A DNA stretch of 64,000 bases, taken from contig NZ_JAHKSI010000001.1 of assembly GCF_019720915.1 (NCBI RefSeq), forward strand, positions 2,852,001 through 2,916,000, read 5' to 3'. The stretch is from Alkalihalobacillus sp. TS-13. GTDB lineage: Bacteria > Bacillota > Bacilli > Bacillales > Fictibacillaceae. Below are positions 44,629 through 52,793 of the stretch, piece by piece (the first letter of the stretch is position 1; each line of letters opens with the position of its first letter). A model generated the notes under the pieces. The model did not search any database. It was not told where the DNA came from and worked only from the letters and a program-made list of their open reading frames with translations. Position numbers and translations under genes: made by a program.

Positions 44629-45541
44629 TTAAGCGGCTTTAAACCTATACTCTATAGGATTAAGGCCGTTTCGTCCTTTTTGTAATCGTTCATAATTGTA
44701 AAAGTGTATGTACTCATCAATTGCCGAAGAAAGTGCTTCTAATGTATCATACTTGGATAGATAATATTTCTCAGACTTTAAAGCCCCCCAAAAAGATTCC
44801 ATCGGTCCATTATCGATACATTTCCCCACACGTGACATACAGTGTGTCATTTCAGCCTTCTCAACCCGTTTTTTAAATCCCTTTGAAGTATACTGATATC
44901 CGCGATCACTATGGATTAAAGGGTGCTGTTCCTCATTTAACTGTTTTGTAGCTTGATCCAGTGTCTTAAAATACAAGTTGATTGTTATTGGAATGCCCAA
45001 ACACATAACTCACTATAGAGCCGTCATATAAATCGAGTATCGCACTTAAGTAAGCTTTCTTTGCTCGACCGTATTTGAATTCGGTGACATCCGTCACCCA
45101 TTTTTCATTTGGCTTTTCTGTCGTAAATTCGCGGTTTAGAAGATTTTCACAAATATGATGTGGTGTAGAGGATTTATAGCGTTTTCTTTTCTTCCTTATT
45201 ACTGACTGTATCCTGGAAATCTTCATTAAACGATAAATACGCTTGTGGTTCAACTTCTGATCGAACTTACGATTCATATTTAATGCCATTCGACGATAAC
45301 CGTAGATACCGTTTACTTTCTCATGCAGGATGATCATCTCTTTGATGATTTTTTGATTGAGCCTTTCCCTTTCGGATGGTTCGCGATTCAGCCATTTATA
45401 GTAAGAGGATCGTGCGATCCTTGCGATCTCACATAGTAGTGAAATGGTATATCCCTCTTCTTCATGAAGCTGTTGAATGGCAAGGTATGTATCTTCTCCT
45501 CTTATTTGGCTTAAGTTCGCCTCCTTTCGATCTCTTCTAAC
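44629..45541 (-). pseudogene. IS3 transposase OrfB, frameshifted
   Basis: In the frame reached after the slippage site the protein reads VRRDRKEANLSQ..., then the HTH_21-like region ARSSYYKWLNREPSE and the rve integrase core: NEKWVTDVTEFKYG (first Asp), ILDLYDGSIVSYV (Asp after), LIHSDRGYQYTS, GPMESFWGALKSE (catalytic Glu), ending NGLNPIEYRFKAA. At 44968-44971 a run of four T (minus strand) breaks the frame: one side ends NNNQLVF-stop and the other resumes FKTLDQATKQL. Removing one T restores VFKTLDQ. All DDE residues exist but not in one frame. Confidence 0.9.
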
Positions 45542-46191
45542 TTTTTTAGGAATTTGTTTTCTGCTTTTAACCGTTCGTTCTCACGTTCCAGCCTTTTCAT
45601 CTCAAGCTTGGTTTTTTCTTCCGGAGAAAGCTCATCTTCTGTTTTCTGCTTTCCTCGTTTGTCTATGAGTGCATCTTCTCCGCCACTTTCATACTTCTTA
45701 ACCCATTGATAAACTTGTTGATAGGAGACTTCATATACTTCTGAAGTCCTGTTATAGTCTTTACCATTCTCTAAACAATAGAACACAATTTGTTTTCGCT
45801 CTTCCCAGGTGGTCTTTCTTCCTTTAGTCATAGAGAGTGACATTCCTTTCCCCGTATCCTCTAATCTCTTATGACTATTATAATGGTTAACCCATCGCAT
45901 GAGCAGACTTCTGCTTGAAATGTGATGCCTTTTAATAATTTCATCCTGAGAGTAGTTACCTGATAAATAGTCTCTTACAGCTGCTTCCTTATCTTCTCCC
46001 GAATAAGGTTTCCAGCCTTTTGATGTTTCCAGCCCTTGTATACCAAGTTCGGTATAGCGATCGATCCATTTATAAAAAGAGGTTTTTGTAATTGTAAATT
46101 TGGAACAGATTTCTTTAATGGTTAAGTTCCCTTGTTCATAAGCTCTTATAACTTTAAGCTTAAATTCTACAGAGTAGTATTGTCTGGCCAT
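45511..46191 (-). CDS. IS3 transposase OrfA (helix-turn-helix protein)
   Basis: A 226-residue protein. Two successive helix-turn-helix units are visible: VIRAYEQGNLTIKEICSKF with KTSFYKWIDRY, and IVFYCLENGKDYNRTSEVYEVSYQQVYQWVKKY. A C-terminal coiled coil follows (KLEMKRLERENERLKAENKF). It binds the IS ends and is made alone or fused to OrfB by frameshifting. GGGGAG lies 6 nt before the ATG. The frame is intact. It is longer than the ~100-170 residues usual for IS3 OrfA because of the doubled HTH. Confidence 0.92.
   Translation of the reverse strand: MARQYYSVEFKLKVIRAYEQGNLTIKEICSKFTITKTSFYKWIDRYTELGIQGLETSKGWKPYSGEDKEAAVRDYLSGNYSQDEIIKRHHISSRSLLMRWVNHYNSHKRLEDTGKGMSLSMTKGRKTTWEERKQIVFYCLENGKDYNRTSEVYEVSYQQVYQWVKKYESGGEDALIDKRGKQKTEDELSPEEKTKLEMKRLERENERLKAENKFLKKLEEIERRRT
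45541..45547 (-). promoter_or_regulatory. Programmed -1 frameshift heptamer A AAA AAG
   Basis: On the minus strand the OrfA codons CTA AAA AAG place A-AAA-AAG in the register needed for simultaneous slippage; shifting -1 here joins OrfA to the OrfB frame (GTT AGA AGA). OrfA otherwise stops 30 nt downstream. Confidence 0.75.
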
Positions 46192-46258
46192 AAAAAACTC
46201 CCCTAGGTAAACAGATTTTGTTTTTCATCTGTCTACCTTTAGGGGAGCATATCAAAAT

Positions 46259-46271
46259 TGTGTCAGCCCTT
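46259..46271. terminator. Right arm of terminator split by IS element
   Basis: TGTGTCAGCCCTT followed by TATTATTT. See the left arm at 44564-44576. The intact hairpin would have served both the membrane protein gene and mnaA, which converge. Confidence 0.8.
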
Positions 46272-46288
46272 TATTATTTAGTATATTT

Positions 46289-47434
46289 TTATACTTGAAA
46301 TTCATTTGGGCGTTCATTTATTTTATCGAAGTGATACAGGATCGCTTCAACAATGCGACGCGATGCTTCTCCATCTCCATAAGGATTCGAGGCTTTTGAC
46401 ATTTTTTCATAAGCTGTTTGTTCAGTTAGAAGTTCATTTGCAAGCTGATAAATATTGTCTTCTTCTACCCCTGCCAACTTGAGTGTACCTGCTTCAATTC
46501 CCTCAGGTCTTTCCGTCGTATCCCTTAGTACAAGAACTGGAACTCCTAAAGAAGGCGCTTCCTCTTGTATTCCACCAGAATCTGTGAGAATAATATGAGC
46601 TCTGGAAGCTAAATTATGAAAATCGATGACACCTAGAGGTTCGATGAGATGAATCCGCTCATGGCCGCCTAAAATATCCTGGGCGACCTCACGAACTGCC
46701 GGGTTAAGATGGACGGGATAAACCACCTGAGTATCCTTATGCTCATCCACTATTCGGCGGATAGCTGAGAACATCTGGCGCATAGGTTCGCCAAGGTTTT
46801 CTCTACGATGGGCCGTCATCAAAATTAGACGGTCATCCTTTAATTTTTCCAGTACTTGATGCTGATAATTCTCTTGGACAGTCGTTTTTAAAGCATCAAT
46901 CGCTGTGTTACCTGTAATGTAGATATCCTCTTGTTTTTTGTTTTCCTTAAGAAGATTGGCTGCTGAATTGTTTGTAGGTGCGAAGTGCAAATCTGCAAGG
47001 ACACCTGTCAATAACCGATTCATTTCTTCTGGGTATGGGGAATATTTGTTACCCGTTCTTAAGCCTGCCTCTACATGTCCGACGGCGATTTGATTGTAAA
47101 ATGCAGCCAGGCTTGCCACAAAAGAGGTTGTAGTATCTCCATGTACCAAAACAATATCCGGCTGAGCTTCTTTTAGCACTCCATCAAGGCCCTCTAATGC
47201 GCGATTTGTTACTTCCATCAAACTTTGACGTTGTTTCATGATATTCAAATCATAATCCGGAGTTACTTCAAATATCTCCAATACTTGATCAAGCATTTCT
47301 CTATGTTGTGCTGTCACCGTTACGATCGATTCAATTTCATCAGGATATTTTTCCAATTCAAGAACAAGCGGACACATCTTGATCGCTTCAGGTCTTGTCC
47401 CGAAAATCGTCATGACTTTAATCTTTCTATCCAT
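46289..47434 (-). CDS. mnaA: UDP-N-acetylglucosamine 2-epimerase (non-hydrolysing)
   Basis: A 381-residue cytosolic enzyme interconverting UDP-GlcNAc and UDP-ManNAc. Signatures are FGTRPEAIKMCPL at the N-terminus, TAQHREMLDQVL, LVHGDTTTSF, GHVEAGLRTGNKYSPYPEEMNR, ILMTAHRRENLGEPM, and LTDSGGIQEEAPSLGVPVLVLRDTTERPEG. The length matches the bacterial non-hydrolysing family. It supplies ManNAc for the TagA enzyme of the teichoic acid locus and, by inference, the second TagA paralogue. GGGGGAAA lies 5 nt before the ATG. Confidence 0.95.
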   Translation of the reverse strand: MDRKIKVMTIFGTRPEAIKMCPLVLELEKYPDEIESIVTVTAQHREMLDQVLEIFEVTPDYDLNIMKQRQSLMEVTNRALEGLDGVLKEAQPDIVLVHGDTTTSFVASLAAFYNQIAVGHVEAGLRTGNKYSPYPEEMNRLLTGVLADLHFAPTNNSAANLLKENKKQEDIYITGNTAIDALKTTVQENYQHQVLEKLKDDRLILMTAHRRENLGEPMRQMFSAIRRIVDEHKDTQVVYPVHLNPAVREVAQDILGGHERIHLIEPLGVIDFHNLASRAHIILTDSGGIQEEAPSLGVPVLVLRDTTERPEGIEAGTLKLAGVEEDNIYQLANELLTEQTAYEKMSKASNPYGDGEASRRIVEAILYHFDKINERPNEFQV

Positions 47435-47501
47435 ACGGTTTTCCCCCTAACTTTCAACTATTTTCAATGGTACTTTTTCACATTACTTAGGTCAATTTTT
47501 T

Positions 47502-47526
47502 CTGAATTAAGTTGTGACTTAATTCA
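47502..47526. other. Perfect inverted repeat over the VanZ stop codon
   Basis: CTGAATTAAGT and ACTTAATTCAG are 11-bp arms around 3 nt. On the minus strand it is followed by A residues rather than T, so a terminator function for the VanZ-like gene is doubtful; a plus-strand reading lacks a T-run too. Confidence 0.5.
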
Positions 47527-48010
47527 GTTGTCGGAATTTCTTATATATAAGGTGGTGTGCTAATAATACTCCTAAGATGGCTCCTGCACTATCTAAAATA
47601 ACATCCTCGACATGAGGAGATCTTTGCACGGTGAACCCCTGGTGAATTTCATCGGAAGCAGCATAAATACTTGTCAGTAGCCATGAATAAAAAATGATTG
47701 GTTTTCTTGTTTTAATGGTGATTCTTAATGCCCTGTAGATGAGGAAGGCCAGAATTAAATATACCGTCACATGAGCCCCTTTTCGGATGAAAAACTCTAT
47801 GTATCCCGCTTCACCTAGCCGATTGACACTTACTTCTTCGCCAGCATAATTAAAAGCCAGTTCAGAAAAATAAGTGGAAAACCATCCGAGTTCCACAGTA
47901 TCAAGGAGCAATGGTTTGATATCTTGATCACTATATGGTTGGGATGAAGAATAAAAGATCATTCCCATCCATAATAGCACTGGACCCCAAAAAAGTAATA
48001 GTTTCTTCAT
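47519..48010 (-). CDS. VanZ-like family membrane protein
   Basis: A 163-residue protein with about four membrane segments. VanZ-like features are WGPVLLWMGMIFYSSSQP at the N-terminus, RKGAHVTVYLILAFLIYRAL, and SIYAASDEIHQGFTVQRSPHVEDVILDSAGAILG (the conserved DEIHQ...R...D...N/S-x-x-G block). The family includes VanZ of teicoplanin resistance clusters, but most members have no defined role. The ATG at 48010 has GAGGG 6 nt upstream; an ATG at 48031 lacks a site. Confidence 0.88.
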   Translation of the reverse strand: MKKLLLFWGPVLLWMGMIFYSSSQPYSDQDIKPLLLDTVELGWFSTYFSELAFNYAGEEVSVNRLGEAGYIEFFIRKGAHVTVYLILAFLIYRALRITIKTRKPIIFYSWLLTSIYAASDEIHQGFTVQRSPHVEDVILDSAGAILGVLLAHHLIYKKFRQLN

Positions 48011-48211
48011 TTCCATCCCTCTGTATCTCATTCTAAGGCAATATCGCTTTCTTCATCTTATCATAGCACCCAACCGTATTCATTTGACATTAATAATTTT
48101 CATAACAAATCTTTTTTTGCTATTTTAAAGAAAAAAGGAAAACCTTTTGGTAAGTGAACCGTATATAGTTATGTAGAGGTTAATTTGTTAGAAAAAGGAG
48201 CGTAAAATATA

Positions 48212-48538
48212 ATGAAAACATATAAAGTTCTTCAGTGGGTGACAGGAGGGTGTGAAGCTTTCCTTGCGATTCCATTCATTGGTGGGACATTCGTATTAGC
48301 AAATTGGTACATCCCGTTGTTTGTAATGTTAGGCCTTCATATTGTTACACTTGTATATGTCAACAAGGAAGCCAAAATTGGTTTTCAACGAGTCGGAAGC
48401 ATTTTCGGGGTCATCACTTCATGTATAGCATGGATCCCTGTAGTAGGCTGGCTCATGCACAGCATTACAGCCATCATTCTATTGATCAGCGCCGCACGGA
48501 AAGACAAAGATGAAGACGAAGTAGAAGTGATCGGATAG
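48212..48538 (+). CDS. Small membrane protein, unknown
   Basis: A 108-residue protein with three or four hydrophobic segments (CEAFLAIPFIGGTFVLANWYI, IPLFVMLGLHIVTLVYV, VGSIFGVITSCIAWIPVVGWLMHSITAIILLI) and a charged tail (RKDKDEDEVEVIG). AAAGGAGC lies 9 nt before the ATG. The family is not recognised. It is followed by a tandem repeat and a DUF4870-like gene of similar character. Confidence 0.75.
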   Translation: MKTYKVLQWVTGGCEAFLAIPFIGGTFVLANWYIPLFVMLGLHIVTLVYVNKEAKIGFQRVGSIFGVITSCIAWIPVVGWLMHSITAIILLISAARKDKDEDEVEVIG

Positions 48539-48539
48539 C

Positions 48540-48650
48540 CGGTGCCAGGCATCATTTAAGAACGCAGTCATACCAAGGGGTTTGAAACGGTGCCTGGCAC
48601 CAATTAAGAACGCAGTTATACCAAGCGTTTCAAAATAGTGCCTGGTACAC
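48540..48650. repeat. Tandem 49-bp repeat with GTGCCTGGCAC motif, array 1
   Basis: Two units start at 48540 and 48589 (CGGTGCCAGGCAT..., CGGTGCCTGGCAC...). Both contain TTAAGAACGCAGT(C/T)ATACCAAG and end in TTTGAAAC-like or TTTCAAAA sequence. A third partial motif GTGCCTGGTAC lies at 48638-48648. Array 2 at 52794 has the same layout. Confidence 0.8.
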
Positions 48651-48682
48651 TTGTTGATTATTAATAGAAAGGAGCGATTATT

Positions 48683-49042
48683 TTGGATCATAATAATGAA
48701 TTATCCAAAGATGAGAGAAATTGGGGTATGTATGTTCATCTAGCTGCTTTTGCAGGTTATTTGACAGCAGCGCTTGGTTTCATAATAGGACCACTTCTGC
48801 TCTGGTTACTTAAAAAAGATGAATACGCCTATGTAGATTATCACGGTAAGGAAGCCTTGAACTTTCAGATCAGTTTTTTCATATATGGACTTGTGGCTGG
48901 AGCGTTAATGATTATTCTCATAGGATTCGCGTTACTTCCTATCGTGGTGATCTTACATCTTGTTTTCATGATCATTGGAACTATAAGAGCCAGCGAAGGC
49001 ACCTACTACCGCTTTCCATTGACGATTCGTTTTATCAAATAA
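48683..49042 (+). CDS. DUF4870-family small membrane protein
   Basis: A 119-residue protein starting with TTG, preceded by AAAGGAGCG 7 nt upstream. It opens with ERNWGMYVHLAAFAGYLT, then ALGFIIGPLLLWLLKKDEYAYVDYHGKEALNFQISFFIY, which is the DUF4870 pattern. Three membrane segments follow the usual layout. No function is established for the family. Confidence 0.87.
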   Translation: MDHNNELSKDERNWGMYVHLAAFAGYLTAALGFIIGPLLLWLLKKDEYAYVDYHGKEALNFQISFFIYGLVAGALMIILIGFALLPIVVILHLVFMIIGTIRASEGTYYRFPLTIRFIK

Positions 49043-49059
49043 ATAAAGGGGATGGCAAT

Positions 49060-49428
49060 ATGAAGAAAGTGTTGCTCACCCTCCTTCTTGCTTTGATATT
49101 TTTAATCTCAGCATGTAACCAGGAACCTAACGAAGTAACTAGTATTGAGGTATTACAATGGAAAAGCGATGAAAAAATCGAAACCATTACAGATGAAAAG
49201 TTCATATCTGAATTGGTTCAAAAATTAGAAACCGCTGAAACATCCTCAACGGTGAACATGGATTTTGTATCACCTGATTACAAATTACTTTTCAAAAACG
49301 AATCAGAAGTCCTTTATGAATTAGGGTACTACAAAAAGGTGATGAAATTTGGTGTTGATGGTCGATATTGGAACTTTCAAGAGGATGAAATGATTGGCGT
49401 AGTCATGGAGTTACAAACTGAAGAATAA
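49060..49428 (+). CDS. Small lipoprotein, unknown
   Basis: A 122-residue protein. A signal peptide with lipobox LISAC places the lipid-modified Cys at about residue 19. The mature part is about 100 residues (SIEVLQWKSDEKIETITDEKF, ELGYYKKVMKFGVDGRYWNF) and resembles small Bacillus lipoproteins without known role. AAGGGGATG lies 7 nt before the ATG. It begins 17 bp after the DUF4870-type gene, so the two are probably co-transcribed. Confidence 0.82.
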   Translation: MKKVLLTLLLALIFLISACNQEPNEVTSIEVLQWKSDEKIETITDEKFISELVQKLETAETSSTVNMDFVSPDYKLLFKNESEVLYELGYYKKVMKFGVDGRYWNFQEDEMIGVVMELQTEE

Positions 49429-49431
49429 TCC

Positions 49432-49462
49432 AAAAAAGTCCCACTTTAGGGTGGACTTTTTT
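49432..49462 (+). terminator. Rho-independent terminator after lipoprotein gene
   Basis: AAAAAAGTCCCAC pairs with GTGGACTTTTTT around 6 nt. Confidence 0.88.
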
Positions 49463-49484
49463 AATACAACTTTTATTAGGAAGT

Positions 49485-49874
49485 TCAAGACCGACCTTTT
49501 ACGATATCATGCACCTTTTGATCGACTGTAAATCTTGTAGGAGACAGATAATAAATAACAAAATTCTGTTGCAATGGAATTTCCTCTGTTAAATTGCCAA
49601 CGTCGTACTCTTCACCTTTCAAAGTGATTGAATTGATGATAATGGATTTATAGCCTTTTTCCACAGAAGTCTGGATCCCCTCAACCCGCTGGATTTCTTC
49701 AATTATGCATAGCGGCGTATCTTTAATGTAATTACGCAAGTGATATAGGCATATCAAAAAAAATCCAAAGAAAAGGATAGCAGATTTCAATGATTTTCTT
49801 TTGGATTTAGAGAGGTATACTCCATTTTTCCAGTTGATAAAAACAAAATTGATAGACCAAGAAGTCCAATACAT
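49485..49874 (-). CDS. Hypothetical protein with one membrane segment
   Basis: The frame gives up to 129 residues. A hydrophobic segment (SAILFFGFFLICLYHL) follows a basic stretch (SKSKRKSLK), and the C-terminal 80 residues (IQTSVEKGYKSIIINSITL, YLSPTRFTVDQKVHDIVKG) look like a soluble extracytoplasmic domain. No ribosome site supports the ATG at 49874, so the true start may be further in. No family recognised. Confidence 0.45.
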   Translation of the reverse strand: MYWTSWSINFVFINWKNGVYLSKSKRKSLKSAILFFGFFLICLYHLRNYIKDTPLCIIEEIQRVEGIQTSVEKGYKSIIINSITLKGEEYDVGNLTEEIPLQQNFVIYYLSPTRFTVDQKVHDIVKGRS

Positions 49875-50089
49875 AATACAAGAAGCGAGAAGAGTGCAAG
49901 CAGAAAATGAATATCTTAGGCCATTCCTATTACAGGAATTAATAAAAGCAACATTCCCTTCTTAATAAAAGGACTTTTCTCATCTGTCTGTCCTTTTTAA
50001 AAACTGAAAAATTGTACATAAACCAAACTCCTAAATAATTGATATAACAATATACGAGTATCCTAGCAGAAGGTTTCAACTTCAACATG

Positions 50090-50122
50090 AAAAAAGGTCC
50101 TCCTTATGGACAGGAAGACCTT
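50090..50122 (-). terminator. Rho-independent terminator after amidohydrolase
   Basis: On the minus strand AAGGTCTTCCT pairs with AGGAGGACCTT around 7 nt, then TTTTCAT. Confidence 0.82.
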
Positions 50123-50127
50123 GTAGC

Positions 50128-51726
50128 TTACTTCTTATATACTCTTTCCCCATCCATCCATGTTTCCAGCACTTGAATGTCCTTTATTTTGTGGGACTCG
50201 ACTTCTGCTGGATGGTCGGATAACAAGACGAGATCTACTACATACCCTTCTTCGAGCTTTCCTTTCCTGTCTTCCTGGAAATCGAGATATGCTCCTGTTT
50301 CAGTACAGGCTTTATACATTTTATCTAGTGACAGTTTTTCATTAGGTAGCCATCCGCCTTCAGGGTTTCCATCTTCATCTGTCCGGTTGACCCCAGCAAA
50401 AATGTTCACGAGTGGCGAAAGTTCACCGATCGGGCTATCCGAGCTTCCGGTATACGGAATCCCCAGCTGATCCACTGTGTTCCATGGGTTACAGTACCGC
50501 TCCCGCTCTCTTCCGACCCAGTCCGCTGTCTGATCGTATTCATCCATCATAAAATTAGGCTGGATCTCGAGGTAAGGCTTGATTTTCTGCAGTCTCTCCA
50601 GTAGGTCCGGCGCTAAAACCTGCGCATGAATAATCCGGTGGCGCATTTTCACCGCACCCACTTGCTCGATTGCGTTAAGAGCTTGTTCGACAGCACGATC
50701 TCCGATGGCATGCATCGCCACCTGCATAATGTTTTCATCCGCCGTCTTCACCATTTCATTCAATTCTTCCTGGGTGTAAATCAGCTCACCATCCGTCTCG
50801 GGTTTATCATGATAAGGTTCCCTTAATGCTGCTGTATGCAACCGTTGTGTCCCGTCTAAAAATATTTTAAAAGCTCCAACTGTTACTCTGTCAGTTCCAT
50901 CACCAGTCCGTTTTTCATCGTTCTCCAGAAAGTTTTTCAAATCTTCAACTGCGTAAATGTAATGATGAAGCTGGGCTCTGACCGGGAGCTTCCCGTCTTT
51001 TTCAAGATCAGTATATGTTCTCCACACTTGATCGAAGGAACCTGAAAAATTGACATCATCCGTCTGGACCGAAGTGATCCCATGCTCAAGCAGGTGAGGA
51101 ATCGCGTCTTCAATGGCTTCGTACGTTTCCTCTTCTGTCTTGTTCCTGAAATGATATTTGATGAAATGGACCGCCGTATCCTTGAAGCGACCGTTCCAAT
51201 TGCCATCTTCATCTTTTTCGATGAACCGATCATGATACTTTTCAAGTTCAGGCTCTTTTCGTAAAATCTTTAGAGCTTCTTCATTCACGATGCATTCGTG
51301 TCCGTCATCATGTAAAAAGAACATCGGTTTCTCGTACTCAAGTTCCTCCAGTTCTTTTGCAGTCAAAGGGTGATCAAGATCTTCGAATTGATCGTCAATG
51401 ACACCACGACCGATAACCCAGTCGTGTTCTTCCATCATTTTTTCGTTGTATTCATTTCGTACGATTTCTTTCATTTCACGCCACGAAGTCACCTTCCGAA
51501 GATCCAGTTCTTTTTTCATCAACCCATACCGTAGCAGGTGCATATGGGTGTCGTTGAAAGAGGCGGTCACTGTAGCTCCATTTCCATCGATGACATCATC
51601 GGTTTGTGAATCGACCCTGCCCTTGTTGATCGCTTTAATTTTTCCATCTTCAATTTCAATATGGTATAGTTGCTTGTCCTCTTTTACTTCTGGTCTGTAT
51701 AGGTATACGTTGTCTATTACAGTCAT
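50128..51726 (-). CDS. Amidohydrolase family 3 protein (YtcJ-like)
   Basis: About 532 residues, cytosolic, no signal peptide. Metal-dependent hydrolase features are FNDTHMHLLRYG (HxH), ITSVQTDDVNFSG, VGAFKIFLDGTQ (metal Lys region), MQVAMHAIGDRAVEQAL, HRIIHAQVL, and SSDSPIGELSPLVNIFAGVNR (metal Asp). This is the YtcJ/exoenzyme-regulatory-protein-like amidohydrolase 3 branch, whose substrates are mostly unknown. AGGAGG lies 6 nt before the ATG at 51726; the frame extends to 51762. Base composition is more GC-rich than the upstream SLH region. Confidence 0.9.
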   Translation of the reverse strand: MTVIDNVYLYRPEVKEDKQLYHIEIEDGKIKAINKGRVDSQTDDVIDGNGATVTASFNDTHMHLLRYGLMKKELDLRKVTSWREMKEIVRNEYNEKMMEEHDWVIGRGVIDDQFEDLDHPLTAKELEELEYEKPMFFLHDDGHECIVNEEALKILRKEPELEKYHDRFIEKDEDGNWNGRFKDTAVHFIKYHFRNKTEEETYEAIEDAIPHLLEHGITSVQTDDVNFSGSFDQVWRTYTDLEKDGKLPVRAQLHHYIYAVEDLKNFLENDEKRTGDGTDRVTVGAFKIFLDGTQRLHTAALREPYHDKPETDGELIYTQEELNEMVKTADENIMQVAMHAIGDRAVEQALNAIEQVGAVKMRHRIIHAQVLAPDLLERLQKIKPYLEIQPNFMMDEYDQTADWVGRERERYCNPWNTVDQLGIPYTGSSDSPIGELSPLVNIFAGVNRTDEDGNPEGGWLPNEKLSLDKMYKACTETGAYLDFQEDRKGKLEEGYVVDLVLLSDHPAEVESHKIKDIQVLETWMDGERVYKK

Positions 51727-51741
51727 GATAAGCCTCCTAAG

Positions 51742-51778
51742 AAAAAAGTTACGGGTAATCATAGTTATTGACTACCCG
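51742..51778 (-). terminator. Rho-independent terminator after NlpC/P60-LysM gene 1
   Basis: On the minus strand CGGGTA pairs with TACCCG around about 15 nt, then TAACTTTTTTC. Confidence 0.75.
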
Positions 51779-51806
51779 CTATTCCTTGAAAATATTCTTT
51801 GAAGGC

Positions 51807-52664
51807 TTATTTGGGAATCATTAACTGCTGCCCTGGATAAATAAGCGAAGAACTCAGCTTGTTGACTTTCATCAATTTCTCCACAGAAACACCATATTTT
51901 TGACCGATTCCCCATAACGTGTCGCCTTTTTGGATGTTGTACATGCTGTAGGAACGGACGATGATATCTCTTGATTTTTCCTTGATTGGAAGCTGAATGG
52001 TCTGGCCGGGATAGATCCAATGAGACTTGATGTCATTCAACTTTTTCAACGTCTGGACGTCTGTTTGGTAGCGTCGACTGATATCCCAGAGCGTATCGCC
52101 TTTCCTGACTGTATGGAAACGGATCGATTTTACCGTTACCTGGACTTCTTGCGTTTTTTCGGATCCCTTGTTTCCTTTTACAACTGTTAGGGTTGGTGCT
52201 TTATCGACTTTAACAGAATCCGGGAGTACTCTTCTCGCAGTCACATAGCGATCGCTCCAATAATATGGGGAAAACGGATTTGCATAGCCGACACCTTTGC
52301 TTTGGGCACCGATCATTTTTCCGTTGCCGGCATAAATCGCGACATGATTAATTTTTCTATTAAAATTGGTATCGAAGAAGACTAGATCACCCGGTTGTAG
52401 GTCACCGCTACGGACGGGTTTACCTACTTTCGCCTGACCCCGGCTTGTTCTCGGAAGCTTCACACCATGATAACGGAAAATCGTCGCAGTAAAAGAAGAA
52501 CAATCAAAGCTAGACTTGTTCCCTACTGCCGAACCATACTTGTATGGCGTACCCAGGAATTTCTTTGCGCTCTCGATCACCTCATCTCCGGAATGTGCAT
52601 ATGCCTCTGTCCCCACTGTCATGACAAATCCAGCAGCGAGTGCTCCAGGCAAAACCTTTTTCAT
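51807..52664 (-). CDS. NlpC/P60 endopeptidase with two LysM domains (copy 1)
   Basis: A 285-residue exoprotein. A signal peptide ends near EAYAHSG. The NlpC/P60 domain at about 28-145 has the catalytic Cys in [13 protein letters not shown] and His in [13 protein letters not shown]. Two LysM domains close the protein (HTVRKGDTLWDISRRYQTD..., YNIQKGDTLWGIGQKYGVS...), both ending in IYPGQ. It should bind glycan strands by LysM and cleave stem peptides. GGGAGGG lies 6 nt before the ATG. Paralogue of 58173-58958 and of the SLH version at 31039. Confidence 0.94.
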   Translation of the reverse strand: MKKVLPGALAAGFVMTVGTEAYAHSGDEVIESAKKFLGTPYKYGSAVGNKSSFDCSSFTATIFRYHGVKLPRTSRGQAKVGKPVRSGDLQPGDLVFFDTNFNRKINHVAIYAGNGKMIGAQSKGVGYANPFSPYYWSDRYVTARRVLPDSVKVDKAPTLTVVKGNKGSEKTQEVQVTVKSIRFHTVRKGDTLWDISRRYQTDVQTLKKLNDIKSHWIYPGQTIQLPIKEKSRDIIVRSYSMYNIQKGDTLWGIGQKYGVSVEKLMKVNKLSSSLIYPGQQLMIPK

Positions 52665-52793
52665 CCGAATCCCTCCCGTTGTTTTTTCACTGATTGTTCG
52701 ACTTGGACTCGGTTGCTTCGTGCCTGTCTATGTCGGAAAAGCCCTCTATTGCTCGGTCTAACTCACTTTATGCGGAGGAGCTTATCGATATGC

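Larger units (their letters stand above)
44583..46254 (-). mobile_element. IS3-family (IS150-type) insertion sequence
   Basis: 1672 bp, bounded by 26-bp imperfect inverted repeats starting TGAACAGCCCCCTG (left) and TGATATGCTCCCCT (right, minus strand), both ending GTAGACAG and matching at 18 of 26 positions. A 3-bp target duplication AAA lies at 44580-44582 and 46255-46257. It carries orfA and an orfB joined by a -1 frameshift signal, the IS3 arrangement. OrfB has a further frameshift, so the copy is probably inactive. Confidence 0.9.

Noticed and set aside
48540-48650. CRISPR-like array (palindromic motif at regular spacing)
   Set aside because: Only three motifs per locus, segments between them are homologous to each other, and no cas genes are present.
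51398-51802. 134-codon plus-strand ORF opposite the amidohydrolase
   Set aside because: Antisense shadow of a well-supported metal-dependent hydrolase gene.
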